Shown in pieces: positions 7,621 to 16,606 of a stretch of 64,000 nt of DNA; the first letter of the stretch is position 1; every line of letters starts with the position of its first letter. The notes beneath the pieces were generated by a model, which saw nothing but the letters and a program-made list of their open reading frames with translations, made no database searches and was not told the DNA's origin. This DNA is from Gaiellales bacterium (lineage in GTDB: Bacteria; Actinomycetota; Thermoleophilia; Gaiellales; JAICJC01): contig DASWRM010000069.1 in the NCBI GenBank assembly GCA_036403155.1, forward strand, positions 1 to 64,000, given 5' to 3'. The translations under genes were made by a program, and so were the position numbers.

Positions 7621-8811
7621 GCGGCCGGATGTCCGGTAGGCGGAATCCGCCGCGTACCGCGCGGCCCGCTCGCCCGCACTCGCCTGCGCCATCCAGGCGG
7701 CCGCGGCGAGCGATGCCGCGATCACGCAGGCGTAGGTCGCCCGGCTCGAGGTGGCCTGCGCGAGCGCGCCGGCCGCGACCGGGCCCACCAGCGCGGCGGC
7801 CGACCAGACGATGTTGAGCAGTGCGGCGACCGCGGTCAGCGAGATGCCCGCGCGCCGCGCTCCCACCACTCCCAGCGGAAACGTGATGGTGAACATCAGC
7901 GCCGAGATGGGCCCGCGCGCGAGCAGGAAGCCGATCACGGCCTCCGAGCTGGTGCTGGCGGCGACGACCAGCAATGCGACCGCGATGGCGACGGAGCTGA
8001 GGCAAGCGACGCGCACGCTCGCGGCACGCTCGCCGAACCGCGCGACGATGGCGCTCGAGGCGATGAACGCCAGGGCCGCGACCGAGAAGACCAGGCCGAT
8101 GCTGGACTCCGTCAGGCCGTTTCGGTGGAGCTGCAGCGGCGTCAGCAGGTTGACGGCGCCGCCGACGAACCCGCCCAGCGCCATCGTCACCAGGCTGACC
8201 AGCACCAAGCGGTCGCCGGCGACGCGGCGCATGGTGGTCGCCAACGGCACCGTGGTCTCGGGGCGCTGACCGGTGTGCGCGGGGATCGCCGTCATGCCCG
8301 CGAACACGACCCCGGTGACCACCGCGCAGGCGACGAACGGGGCCGCCAGCCCGAAGCGCTCGACCGCGATGCCGGCGAAGCCAGGGCCGGCGATGCCCCC
8401 CAGGCCGGCCGTCGTGACGGTCAGCGACAGGGCGCGCGCCTGGCTCGTGCCGGCCACCTCGCCGAGCCACGCGACGCCGGTCGTCCAAACGATGCCGAAG
8501 CCGACGCCGAAGAGCATCCGTGACAGGAGCAGCGTCCAGAACGATCCGGACACGCCCGTCGTTATGTCGGACAGCGCCATCAGCAGCATCGCCGCGAGCG
8601 TGAGCCGGCGCGCGCCGAAGCGGTCGGCGAGGACGCTGGCCGGGATCGAGACCGCGAGGATCGTCACGCTCGCCGAGGCGAGCAGCGCGCCGCCCTCGAC
8701 CTTCGACAGGTCGAAGCGCTGCGAGTACGCCGGCACCAGCGGGACGAGCGCCGTCCAGACCACTTCCCCGACGAAGATGCCGAGGTAGAGGAGCAGCGCC
8801 GAGCGGCGCAC
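7618..8811 (-). CDS. MFS transporter (second gene of a two-transporter operon)
   Basis: A 397-residue integral membrane protein with about 12 hydrophobic segments. The loop after TM2 has the MFS motif-A pattern (LADRFGARRL), and RMLFGVGFGIVWT lies in TM4. The start is a GTG at 8811 that shares one base with the TAG stop of the upstream MFS gene, so the two are translationally coupled. The substrate is unknown. Two complete, different MFS proteins in one operon could work on one pathway or form a pair. Confidence 0.9.
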   Translation of the reverse strand: MRRSALLLYLGIFVGEVVWTALVPLVPAYSQRFDLSKVEGGALLASASVTILAVSIPASVLADRFGARRLTLAAMLLMALSDITTGVSGSFWTLLLSRMLFGVGFGIVWTTGVAWLGEVAGTSQARALSLTVTTAGLGGIAGPGFAGIAVERFGLAAPFVACAVVTGVVFAGMTAIPAHTGQRPETTVPLATTMRRVAGDRLVLVSLVTMALGGFVGGAVNLLTPLQLHRNGLTESSIGLVFSVAALAFIASSAIVARFGERAASVRVACLSSVAIAVALLVVAASTSSEAVIGFLLARGPISALMFTITFPLGVVGARRAGISLTAVAALLNIVWSAAALVGPVAAGALAQATSSRATYACVIAASLAAAAWMAQASAGERAARYAADSAYRTSGR

Positions 8812-10088
8812 TACGCGGCGCCCGCCGGGGCCGGCCGCAGCGCGCCGTGGCGCCCGACGCTCACGCTCAGCATCGCGGCGAGCACGCCGAGCGCGCCGGC
8901 GAGCAGGAACGCGGGCTCGTAGGAGCCGAACCACGTGCGGGTCGCGCCGGCGCCCCAGGCGGCGAAGGCGGCGCCGAACTGGTGGCACGCGAACACCCAT
9001 GCGAAGACGACGCCCACTCGCTCCCGGCCGAACACCTCCCGGCAGAGCGCGACGGTGGGCGGCACGGTCGCGACCCAGTCGAGCCCGTAGAAGACGATGA
9101 ACGCGACCAGGCCGAGCCCGGCGTCGCCGAGCGCGGCGTTGAGGCCGAGCAGTGAGAGGCCGCGCAGGCCGTAGTACCAGAACAGCAGCCAGCGCGGGTC
9201 GAAGCGATCGGTCAGGTAGCCGGAGCAGACGGTGCCGACGATGTCGAAGACCCCGATCGCGGCGAGCAGTCCGGCGCCGCGCACCTCGCTCAGCCCGTGG
9301 TCTGAGCACGCGGCGATCAGGTGCGTGCCGATCAGCCCGTTGGTCGTCGCGCCGCAGATGAAGAACGCGCCGGCCAGCAGCCAGAAGTCGCGCACGTGCA
9401 CTGCGTCGCGCAGCGTGTCGACCGCGCTTCGGAAGGGGTTCATGTGGCGCCGGAGCGGCTCGGCCTCGGTGCCACCGTACGGGAGCAGGCCGACGTCGGC
9501 CGGCTCGTTGCGCAGGAAGACGAGCGCGATCGGCGCGACCAGCAGCACCGCGGCGGCCGCAACGGTGAGTGCCGCCGCGCGCCACGAGTACTCGGTGACG
9601 ATCCATGCGAGCAGCGGCAGGAAGACCAGCTGCCCGCTCGCGTTGCTGGCGGTCAGCATGCCGGTGACGAGACCGCGGCGATGGACAAACCACCGGTTCG
9701 CGACTATGGCGGCGAGCGGGACGGCGACCGCTCCGGTGCTCGCGCCCACGACCACGCCCCACAGCAGGTAGAGCTGCCAGGCGGATGTCATGATCGTGGT
9801 CAGCGCGGCTCCTGTCGCCACAAGGGACAACGCGATCACGGTGATCCGGCGGATCCCGAAGCGCTCGACGATCGCCGCCGCGAACGGTGCGCCCAGGCCG
9901 TAGATCAGCAGGTTGACCGCAACGGCGCCGCCGATGATCGCCCGCGACCAGCCGAACTCGTGCTGGAGCGGGATGATCAGGACGCCGGGTGTGGCCCTGA
10001 AGCCGGCCGCTGTGACGAGCACTGCGAACGTCGCCGCCGCGACGATCCAGGCATAGTGGACCCGGTTCGTGGCGGTGCGCACGGCCAT
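8811..10088 (-). CDS. MFS transporter, monocarboxylate/oxalate-formate antiporter-like
   Basis: A 425-residue, 12-TM protein. The N-terminus (VHYAWIVAAATFAVLVTAAG followed by PGVLIIPLQHEFGWSRAII) is typical of the branch of MFS that includes monocarboxylate and oxalate/formate transporters. It is the first gene of a two-gene operon. Its ATG at 10088 lies next to a 309-base region packed with GTGAC/GTCAC repeats that may carry its control sites. An organic acid substrate is likely from the family resemblance but not certain. Confidence 0.88.
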   Translation of the reverse strand: MAVRTATNRVHYAWIVAAATFAVLVTAAGFRATPGVLIIPLQHEFGWSRAIIGGAVAVNLLIYGLGAPFAAAIVERFGIRRITVIALSLVATGAALTTIMTSAWQLYLLWGVVVGASTGAVAVPLAAIVANRWFVHRRGLVTGMLTASNASGQLVFLPLLAWIVTEYSWRAAALTVAAAAVLLVAPIALVFLRNEPADVGLLPYGGTEAEPLRRHMNPFRSAVDTLRDAVHVRDFWLLAGAFFICGATTNGLIGTHLIAACSDHGLSEVRGAGLLAAIGVFDIVGTVCSGYLTDRFDPRWLLFWYYGLRGLSLLGLNAALGDAGLGLVAFIVFYGLDWVATVPPTVALCREVFGRERVGVVFAWVFACHQFGAAFAAWGAGATRTWFGSYEPAFLLAGALGVLAAMLSVSVGRHGALRPAPAGAA

Positions 10089-10216
10089 CTGCCCATCCTA
10101 GACGTCCTTGCAGGGTCAACCACCCACCGCCGATTTCGCCCCGGCTCCGTGACACTCTCGTCACGTATCCGTGTGTCACAGAACCGTCACGGGACCGCAC
10201 CACCGCCCGTTTCGGG

Positions 10217-10267
10217 GTCAAAGCCCCGACGGGTGGGTGTCACGCGGCCGTGACGGGTTCGTGACGG
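10217..10267 (+). repeat. 51-base intergenic repeat, copy 1
   Basis: Begins GTCAAAGCCCCG, followed by CGGGTGGGTGT and ending GGTTCGTGACGG. It matches copy 2 at 41 of 51 positions, with differences clustered in the middle. Its interior forms a perfect inverted repeat GTCACG-CGGC-CGTGAC. Confidence 0.75.
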
Positions 10268-10314
10268 ATCGCCGGCCTGGTTGGGCGAAAGGCGGCGGCA
10301 CCCCAATTATTGGA

Positions 10315-10365
10315 GTCAAAGCCCCGGCGGGTGGGTGTGACCGCCGCGTTGCAGGTTCGTGACGG
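10315..10365 (+). repeat. 51-base intergenic repeat, copy 2
   Basis: Same ends as copy 1 (GTCAAAGCCCCG and GGTTCGTGACGG), 98 bases further on. The central inverted repeat has decayed. Confidence 0.75.
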
Positions 10366-10378
10366 GCTGCCCCGTCAC
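10359..10378 (-). terminator. Hairpin after the S53 protease gene
   Basis: GTGACGGG and CCCGTCAC form a perfect 8-bp stem with loop CTGC, 20 bases downstream of the protease stop codon on the minus strand. It is built from the end of repeat copy 2, so terminator and repeat functions may overlap. Confidence 0.5.
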
Positions 10379-10397
10379 AGCGGTGTCACGAACGGCG

Positions 10398-12755
10398 CTA
10401 GCGGATCGTGACGCGGCGCGAGTGCGACCTCGCGCTCATCCAGGGGTGGGACTTCCCGCCCCTGTACGACCAGCGCAGATACGCGTTGCCCGCCGTCGCG
10501 AAGCTGACCGTCCGCGAGAACCGGCCGGAGCGGTTGACCTTGACCCGCCCGATCGTCCGCCACGATCCGTGCTTCGACCGCCGTGCCTGCAGCCGCACGG
10601 TCGCCGTGTGCATGTTCGGCGAGGACGAGCCGCTGAACGTGAAGCCGGCGCCGCGCGCTGCGGACGAGACCGAGCTCCGCGAGCCCAGCCGCGGCACCAC
10701 GAACACCCTGTGGCCCGGCACCTTCAGCCCCTGCTCGGTGTCCGACCCGGTGAAGATCACGCGCCAGGACAGGTTGCGCCGCAGCGCCTTGCTGAGCCGG
10801 ATGCTCCAGACGCCGTTCGCGTCGGTCTGCCCGGAGTGGAGGTAGATCCACCGCCCCTCGCGCAGCTCGAGGTACAGCCTGCGGTGGGCGATCGGCGCGC
10901 TCCCCTGCGTCAGCAGCGTGCCCGAGAACGTCAGCCGGTCGCCGTAGCGCACCTTCCGGTCGCCGGTCGGCGCCGTGATCGTCAGCTGCGTCTCGTCCTG
11001 CGAGATCGGCGGCGCGACGAAGGTCTGCAGGTCGGTCGCGAAGGTGCCCGCCTTCGGCGAGCCCAGGCCGGTCGCGGGGTCGTAGCCCAACGCCGCGGCG
11101 TAGATGCCGGTGCGGTCGATGCTGTTCGTGCCCTTCGTGATGTCCTGGAAGATGCCGGCATCGCTGTAGAGCAGCGGGTTGGCGAAGCCGACCCGGTGCG
11201 TCCCGCTCGACTGCGAGTTCGCGTCGGCCGTGATCGCGGCCATCAACGGCGCCGCGGCGCTCGTGCCGCCGGCCGGGAACCACGGGACCGGCGGGCACCG
11301 GGGAGCGGTGCAGCGCATGATGTAGCCGTACGTGAGCGACGCGTTCAGCGAGATGTCGGGCACCTGCCGGCAGAAGCCGTCGGGGTTGCCGCACTTGACC
11401 CCGGTGTCGTAGGTGCGCACGGGGTTCGACGCCTGGTAGGAGGGCTGCGGCCAGTACTGCGAGATGCCGCCGCCGCCGCCCTTCCAGGCGGAGCTGCTCG
11501 CGATGTTCGTGGTCTTCAGCACCGTGCCGCCGACGCCGGTGACGAACGGCTGCGAGGCCGGGTCGTCGACGACGTGCTTGAAGTACCCGCTCACCGACGC
11601 CTCGCAGCCGCTCGAGCCCGAGTCCCCGGATGCGACGTACGTCGACATCCCGGCCGCCGCGGCCAGCTGGAACTCGGTCGACTCGGCCTGGACGAAGGAC
11701 GGCGGCAGCAGCGCCTCGCACAGGCCCCAGCTGTCGCTGATGATGTGCGCGCCCGTGGTCGGGATGTCGCTCACCATCCGGTCGATCATGGGCAGGATGT
11801 TGGCCAGGTTGTTCGGCGCGATGTACACGTGGATGCCGTCCAGCCCGGGCGCCGCGGCGCTCGCCACCTCGATGTCGAGCTCGTCCTCGATCGCGTCGCC
11901 CGTGTAGCCGGTGCCACCGCTGATCTTGTGATTCGTGACCGGCGTCGAGAGGCCGAAGCAGCTCTGGAACGACGCGATGTCGGATGCCTTGTAGTTCGAC
12001 AGCTCGACCAGCGAGATCGACTCGCCGTGCCCGTCGGCGCCGCCGTTGATCAGCGCCTGATGGCCGTACGCCTGCGCGAGCTCACTCGGCAGCCAGCCGC
12101 CGTAGATGTCCTGCGCGTGCGTCGCGCCCGTGCACGGGCTGCCCGGCGTCCCGTTGGGCACGAGCCCGGATCGCGACGTCGCGGCCCGCAGCTTCGGCAC
12201 CCGCACCGCCGGATGCAGCCGCAGCTGCGTATCGAGGCCGGTGACGGCCGCGACAGCCGGTGCGATGTCCGCCGGGAGCGATACCGCCGCGTCGGGTGCG
12301 CGGAACACCCGGCCGCCCGCTCCACGGTAGGTCGACAGGCCGACATGGAAGGCCCTGGTCGCCGAGGCGGCCGTCCCGTGGAACGTCAGGGCGAGCAGCC
12401 CCGCGGACCGCAGCGCGAATCCCTGCGAGCGCATGTAGCGCACCACCGCGGCACGCGTCGCCGCCGACGGCCCGAACCGCGCGCGCAGCTGCGCCGGCGT
12501 CAGCGGGCGACCGTGGCGGGCGGCGGTCTCGGCGAGCAGCTGCGCGTTGCGCGGCCGCAGCGACACGGTGACGTCCACGGGCTCCCCGGACGGGATGGCG
12601 GCCACGCGCGCGGACGAGCGCAGCGACGGCAGCGTGCTGCCATGGATCCGGATCAGGCCGCCACGCGCTCCCGCGGCGGCACCCGCCGGGACGGCGGCGA
12701 GCAGTGCGGTGACGAGCAAGGCCACCGTGAGCGGCCGCGACGGCAGGCGGGGCAT
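10398..12755 (-). CDS. Secreted S53 (sedolisin/kumamolisin) acid protease with C-terminal beta domain
   Basis: A 785-residue exported protease. The order is signal peptide (1 to about 30), pro-kumamolisin activation domain (about 45-195), S53 catalytic domain (about 205-580), then an Ig-like/beta tail. Catalytic residues are visible: Glu290 and Asp294 in AIEDELDIEV, oxyanion Asp341 in ISDSWG, and Ser499 in AGGTSAAAP. The calcium-site motifs FQDIT and GYDPATGLG are also present. The family cleaves proteins at acid pH. The ATG at 12755 starts the signal peptide; it has no strong ribosome site. It is divergent from a TAP-type peptidase across 70 bases. Confidence 0.93.
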   Translation of the reverse strand: MPRLPSRPLTVALLVTALLAAVPAGAAAGARGGLIRIHGSTLPSLRSSARVAAIPSGEPVDVTVSLRPRNAQLLAETAARHGRPLTPAQLRARFGPSAATRAAVVRYMRSQGFALRSAGLLALTFHGTAASATRAFHVGLSTYRGAGGRVFRAPDAAVSLPADIAPAVAAVTGLDTQLRLHPAVRVPKLRAATSRSGLVPNGTPGSPCTGATHAQDIYGGWLPSELAQAYGHQALINGGADGHGESISLVELSNYKASDIASFQSCFGLSTPVTNHKISGGTGYTGDAIEDELDIEVASAAAPGLDGIHVYIAPNNLANILPMIDRMVSDIPTTGAHIISDSWGLCEALLPPSFVQAESTEFQLAAAAGMSTYVASGDSGSSGCEASVSGYFKHVVDDPASQPFVTGVGGTVLKTTNIASSSAWKGGGGGISQYWPQPSYQASNPVRTYDTGVKCGNPDGFCRQVPDISLNASLTYGYIMRCTAPRCPPVPWFPAGGTSAAAPLMAAITADANSQSSGTHRVGFANPLLYSDAGIFQDITKGTNSIDRTGIYAAALGYDPATGLGSPKAGTFATDLQTFVAPPISQDETQLTITAPTGDRKVRYGDRLTFSGTLLTQGSAPIAHRRLYLELREGRWIYLHSGQTDANGVWSIRLSKALRRNLSWRVIFTGSDTEQGLKVPGHRVFVVPRLGSRSSVSSAARGAGFTFSGSSSPNMHTATVRLQARRSKHGSWRTIGRVKVNRSGRFSRTVSFATAGNAYLRWSYRGGKSHPWMSARSHSRRVTIR

Positions 12756-12793
12756 ACGGTCGCATTGTGGCGGCAGGCGGCCGGAATTGCGAG

Positions 12794-12809
12794 GTCGCGC
12801 CTGCGCGAC
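12794..12809. promoter_or_regulatory. Perfect inverted repeat in the divergent protease promoter region
   Basis: GTCGCGC, CT, GCGCGAC, within the 70 bases between the S53 and TAP-type peptidase starts. It is a candidate shared operator; the match is short and GC-only, so chance is possible. Confidence 0.3.
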
Positions 12810-12825
12810 GTGTGATGGTCGTCGC

Positions 12826-14439
12826 ATGCGGCACGGGTACACTCGCCTGCGGCTCTTGTCGTCAGGGAGGCGAACCGTCCGGCACCGCACACTGCTCCTC
12901 GCGTCGCTCGCCGCATCCACGGCCGCGATCTTCGCGGGCGCGCTCGCACCGGCGGCGATGGCCCGCACGCGCCCGCCCGTGCCGCGGCTGCGCTGGCACG
13001 GATGCGGCGGGGGCTTCCAGTGCGCGCGGGTGAAGGTGCCGCTCGACTACCGCCACCCGACGGGCCGCACGATCTCGCTCGCGCTGATCCGGCTGCCCGC
13101 CGCGAAGCGACACCACCGGATCGGCACCCTCTTCGTCAACCCGGGCGGGCCGGGCGACTCCGGCGTGGACTTCCTGCGGCTGAACAGCGCCGCGATCCCC
13201 GCCAGGGTGCGAGACCGCTTCAACGTGGTTGGCTTCGACCCGCGCGGCGTGGCGCGCAGCACGCCGCTGCAGTGCTTCCGCGATTTCGGGGCGGAGCTCG
13301 AGACCTACGCCGGCCTGCCGCTGTTCCCCGTCGACCACGACCAGGCGGTGGCCATCGAGCGGGCCAACGCACGGCTCGTCGCGGGGTGCGCCCGGCGGAT
13401 GCCGCGCCTCGCGTCGCACATGACGACCGGCGACGTGGCTCGCGACATGAACCTGCTGCGGCGCGCGGTGGGCGACCGGCGCCTGACCTTCGTGGGATAC
13501 AGCTACGGCAGCTACCTGGCGACGGTGTACGCCAACATGTTCCCGAACCGCGTCCGCGCGATTGTCGCCGACGGCGCCATCAACCCGCATGCCTGGCGCG
13601 GCGACGGGCGCGCCGGAGGCCGCGTCCCCGTGGACGTGCGGCTCCAGAGCGACACGGGCACCTACGCCGCGCTGAACGCGTTCTTCGCGGCATGCGACGC
13701 CCACCCCGAGCAGTGCCTCTTCGCCCGCGGCCCCAGCTCCGCCCGGTGGAAGTTCCACCGGCTGATGCTGCGGCTGCGCGCACATCCCGTCACGACCGAC
13801 CGCGACGGCACCGTCGATTACCCGACGGCGGTGAACGACGTGCGCATCGACCTGTACAACCAGTGCTGCTGGGACGATCTGTCCGACTACCTGCAGCGTC
13901 TCTGGACGCAGAGCGCGCAGTCGGCGGCCGCCGCCCCGGCCCGCCCTGCTTCGTCCCGGCCGCAGCAGTCGCTGCCGCGCCGTGATCTCGCCGACTACCC
14001 GAACGCGCTGGACGCGGCAACCGCCGTGACGTGCAGCGACGGCGACAACCCGACCGACCCCTCCGTCTGGGAGCGGTTCGCCGCGGCGCGCGACCGCGTC
14101 GCACCCTACTTCGGCGCCTTCTGGACGTGGCTCGACGAGGCGTGTGCGACCTGGCGGCGCCCGGCGCCCGGGCGGTACGACGGCCGGTTCGACCGCGTCA
14201 CGTCGCATCCGCTGCTCGTCATCGGCAACCGGCGCGACCCGGCCACGCGCTACGCCGACGCGGTCACGCTCGCGCGCACGCTGGCCCGCGCCCGCCTGCT
14301 CACCATCGACGGCACGGGCCACACGTCGCTCGGCGCGTGGAGCAGCTGCGCGCGCAGGGCGGTCCGCGGGTACCTGCTCGAGCTGCGCCTCCCGGCACCC
14401 GGCACGGTCTGCGAGCCGGACCGGGCGCCGTTCAGCTGA
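12826..14439 (+). CDS. Secreted alpha/beta-hydrolase peptidase, TAP-like C-terminus
   Basis: A 537-residue exported hydrolase. The N-terminus has a basic stretch then a hydrophobic signal (RTLLLASLAASTAAIFAGAL). Residues 101-113 give the oxyanion region VNPGGPGDSG, GYSYGSY places the nucleophile at Ser226, and the C-terminal TAP-like domain contains the NRRDPATRY (Asp) and GTGHTS (His) regions. Relatives are tripeptidyl or prolyl aminopeptidases. With the neighbouring S53 protease it would complete extracellular protein breakdown. The start ATG at 12826 is the only good one in frame. Its last 8 bases overlap the convergent PEP-mutase-like gene. Confidence 0.88.
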   Translation: MRHGYTRLRLLSSGRRTVRHRTLLLASLAASTAAIFAGALAPAAMARTRPPVPRLRWHGCGGGFQCARVKVPLDYRHPTGRTISLALIRLPAAKRHHRIGTLFVNPGGPGDSGVDFLRLNSAAIPARVRDRFNVVGFDPRGVARSTPLQCFRDFGAELETYAGLPLFPVDHDQAVAIERANARLVAGCARRMPRLASHMTTGDVARDMNLLRRAVGDRRLTFVGYSYGSYLATVYANMFPNRVRAIVADGAINPHAWRGDGRAGGRVPVDVRLQSDTGTYAALNAFFAACDAHPEQCLFARGPSSARWKFHRLMLRLRAHPVTTDRDGTVDYPTAVNDVRIDLYNQCCWDDLSDYLQRLWTQSAQSAAAAPARPASSRPQQSLPRRDLADYPNALDAATAVTCSDGDNPTDPSVWERFAAARDRVAPYFGAFWTWLDEACATWRRPAPGRYDGRFDRVTSHPLLVIGNRRDPATRYADAVTLARTLARARLLTIDGTGHTSLGAWSSCARRAVRGYLLELRLPAPGTVCEPDRAPFS

Positions 14440-15226
14440 ACGCGGCGCGGTCCGCCGGCGAGAGCGCGTCGCCGGGCGGGTAGGAGCCGTCCGCGAGCAG
14501 CGACCGGGCGGCCGCCAGGCCCGCGGCGTATGCCCTCGACGCGAGCGTGCCGCCGGTCGAGACGCGCCGGACTCCGAGCGCGGTGAGCTCCGACACCGGC
14601 GGGACGCCCGGCAGGACCAGCACGCTGACCGGGCACCGCACCGCCTCGACCACCGCCGCGATCTGTGCGGCGTCTCGCAGCCCTGGCGCGAACACGACGT
14701 CCGCGCCCGCGTCCCGGTATGCGCACAGCCGCCCGATCGTGTCGTCCAGGTCGTCGATGCCGTGCAGCAGGTTCTCGGCGCGGGCGGTCAGCACCATGCC
14801 GCTTCGGCGTGCCGCCTCCGCTGCGGCTGCGACGAGCTCGACGGCCGCGCCGGCGTCGACGATCGCGCCGGCGTCGGGGTCGAAATCCTCCACCGAGCAC
14901 CCTGCCGCACCGGCCTCGGCCAGCAGTCCGACCGTCTCGGCGGCTGCTGCCGGCGTGCCGGCGAACAGCCGCTCGCTGTCGACCGACAGCGGCAGCTCCG
15001 TCGCCTCTGCCAGGGCGGCGACGTGCTCGACCAGCTGGTTCCGCGTCGCCCGGTGATCCTCGGCCCCGAGCGTCCAGGCGAAGCCGGCGCTGGTGGTTGC
15101 CAGTGCAGGAAACCCCGATGCGGCCAGGAGCCGGGCCGACCCGCGGTCCCAGGCGTTCGCCATGACGAACGTCCCGTCCTCGTGGAGCCGGCGAAACCGC
15201 TCGCGCCGGTCGTCGGCCGCAGCCAT
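14432..15226 (-). CDS. Isocitrate lyase/PEP phosphonomutase family protein
   Basis: A 264-residue cytoplasmic TIM-barrel enzyme. FVMANAWDRGSARLLAASGF and CSVEDFDPDAG are typical of the carboxyvinyl-carboxyphosphonate phosphorylmutase/oxaloacetate decarboxylase-like branch; metal-binding acids lie in VEDFD. Family members cleave or form C-C or P-C bonds in 2-oxo acids, and the exact substrate is unclear. Its ATG overlaps the TGA of the upstream PPOX gene by one base (TGATG), so the two are coupled. Confidence 0.85.
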   Translation of the reverse strand: MAAADDRRERFRRLHEDGTFVMANAWDRGSARLLAASGFPALATTSAGFAWTLGAEDHRATRNQLVEHVAALAEATELPLSVDSERLFAGTPAAAAETVGLLAEAGAAGCSVEDFDPDAGAIVDAGAAVELVAAAAEAARRSGMVLTARAENLLHGIDDLDDTIGRLCAYRDAGADVVFAPGLRDAAQIAAVVEAVRCPVSVLVLPGVPPVSELTALGVRRVSTGGTLASRAYAAGLAAARSLLADGSYPPGDALSPADRAAFS

Positions 15227-15651
15227 CAGTGCCCGCTCAGGCGGGTCAGCTCGAGCCGCACGGGCACCGCGTAGTCGGCGGCGAACGACGCCGCCGTCCA
15301 GCCGTTGCCCTCGATGCGCTGCCGGTACTTCTCGATGTAGGCGTCGACGCGGTCCGCCGGAGGGTCGTCGCTGACCGCCGCGCGGGCCGCGAGCACGACG
15401 ATGTCGCCGCCCATCCCGTTGCCCTCGAGGTGCAGCGCGACGCGCGGGTTCGCGGCGATGTTGCGGAGCTTCGGCTTGTCCGGGCGGCTGTACACGAGCA
15501 CGCCGGCGGCGCCGTCCCACAGGAACCAGACCGGCATGGGCTGCGGCGCGCCCGCGGGGCTGACGGTCACGAGCCAGGCGATCAGGTCCTCCCGAAGCCG
15601 CCGTGCGGCGCGCTCGCCGAACGGGGTGGAGGTGTCGATCTCGAACGCCAC
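15226..15651 (-). CDS. PPOX-class flavin/F420-dependent oxidoreductase (TIGR03667-like)
   Basis: A 141-residue split-barrel protein. The sequence (ARRLREDLIAWLVTVSPAG, PVWFLWDG, YSRPDKPKLRNIAANPRVAL) follows the small PPOX family whose studied mycobacterial members bind cofactor F420 or flavin. The start is a GTG at 15651, only 4 bases after the stop of the upstream PfkB kinase. It probably belongs to a three-gene operon, kinase-PPOX-PEP-mutase-like. The substrate is unknown. Confidence 0.85.
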   Translation of the reverse strand: MAFEIDTSTPFGERAARRLREDLIAWLVTVSPAGAPQPMPVWFLWDGAAGVLVYSRPDKPKLRNIAANPRVALHLEGNGMGGDIVVLAARAAVSDDPPADRVDAYIEKYRQRIEGNGWTAASFAADYAVPVRLELTRLSGH

Positions 15652-15655
15652 CGGC

Positions 15656-16558
15656 TCAGCTCGCCGGCGTCGAGACGCCCTTCGGCGCCGTCAGCCCCAG
15701 GCCGGCTCCGACCTCGAGCAGCCGCTCGAGCCGCACGGCGCCGCCGACGGCCGTCGGCGTGGTGATCGAGAGCGCGGCGTAGATCACGGCCCAGCGCAGG
15801 CGCTCCTCGGGCGGCGCGCCGTTCTGGTCGGCCCAGATGTAGGCCGCGACCAGCAGGTCGCCCGCACCGGTCGCGTCGACGGGGGGCCCGGCGTCGAAGG
15901 CGGGGGCGTCGACCCGCCGGCCCTCGATCAGCGCCATCGCGCCGCGCGGGCCGAGCGTCACCACGACCGTCGATGCCAGCTCGCCGAGCTGCGCCGCCGC
16001 CGTCTCGACGTCCGAAGCGCCGGACAGCGTGAGCGCCTCGCCTTCGCTCACGAACAGCGCCCGGGCGTGCGCCAGCTGCGCCGGGGGACGGCCGGCATAC
16101 GCGCGTGCGTCGTCATCGCCGCAGGTGACGTACGCGTCCACGCCGGGCGGGACGACATACATCAGGTCCATGTTCACCGAGACCGCGCGCGGCTCGAGCG
16201 CCGTGACGTCGGACGGGCTGGCGCGGACGCCGGGGTCGACGGTGACCATCGCGCGGTCTCCCGCGGTCGGCAGCACCACCGTCACCGGCGTGCGCGGCGC
16301 GCGGCGCTCGACCGTCGTGACACCGTCCTCCTGCAGGAACTCCATGATCAGGTCGCCGGCCACGTCCTGGCCGAGCGGCGCGGCGAGCACGGCGTTCAGC
16401 CCCAGGCGGGCCGCGCCCACGGCGGTGATCGCTCCGCCGCCCGGGGAGCGGACGAGATCGCTCGCGAAGCGCTCCTCGCCGAGCTGCGGGAGCGCCTCGA
16501 GCCCCACGAAGGTGAGGTCGAGGAACGACGGTGTCGCGACTGCCAGGTCGATGCCCAT
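15656..16558 (-). CDS. PfkB-family carbohydrate kinase (paralog A)
   Basis: A 300-residue ribokinase-fold enzyme that should phosphorylate a sugar or nucleoside with ATP. The PfkB signature near the C-terminus, DATGAGDLLVAAYIWAD, includes the catalytic Asp of GAGD. It is clearly paralogous to the kinase on the other strand: both begin with (S/Y)LD(L/I)TF and share GLEALP.LGEER close to the N-terminus. The two start codons are 48 bases apart, back to back. It heads the operon with the PPOX and PEP-mutase-like genes. Confidence 0.88.
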   Translation of the reverse strand: MGIDLAVATPSFLDLTFVGLEALPQLGEERFASDLVRSPGGGAITAVGAARLGLNAVLAAPLGQDVAGDLIMEFLQEDGVTTVERRAPRTPVTVVLPTAGDRAMVTVDPGVRASPSDVTALEPRAVSVNMDLMYVVPPGVDAYVTCGDDDARAYAGRPPAQLAHARALFVSEGEALTLSGASDVETAAAQLGELASTVVVTLGPRGAMALIEGRRVDAPAFDAGPPVDATGAGDLLVAAYIWADQNGAPPEERLRWAVIYAALSITTPTAVGGAVRLERLLEVGAGLGLTAPKGVSTPAS

Positions 16559-16606
16559 GGCCGGCGAGGATAGCGGCCCGGCGGCGTGTTTGGTACTACT
16601 GACCCG

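Larger units (their letters stand above)
10089..10397. other. Repeat-rich intergenic region between S53 protease and MFS operon
   Basis: A 309-base gap without a gene. It holds two copies of a 51-base direct repeat with a 98-base period, an inverted repeat CGTGAC-N6-GTCACG at 10149-10166, and about ten GTGAC or GTCAC half-sites in all. It must contain the promoter of the MFS operon (start 10088) and the end of the protease transcript (stop 10398). No ORF of any quality is seen. Confidence 0.7.

Noticed and set aside
10149-10166. GTGA...TCAC pairs as CRP-type sites
   Set aside because: The half-site spacing is 8 (and 7 at 33.7 kb), not the 6 of CRP/GlxR sites.
10217-10365. Repeats considered as a short CRISPR array
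   Set aside because: Only two diverged units, the spacing does not match identical repeats with unique spacers, and no cas genes are present.
14250-15165. Alternative Arg-rich frames over the PEP-mutase-like gene
   Set aside because: They are wrong-frame composition only; the 264-residue minus-strand frame carries family motifs.
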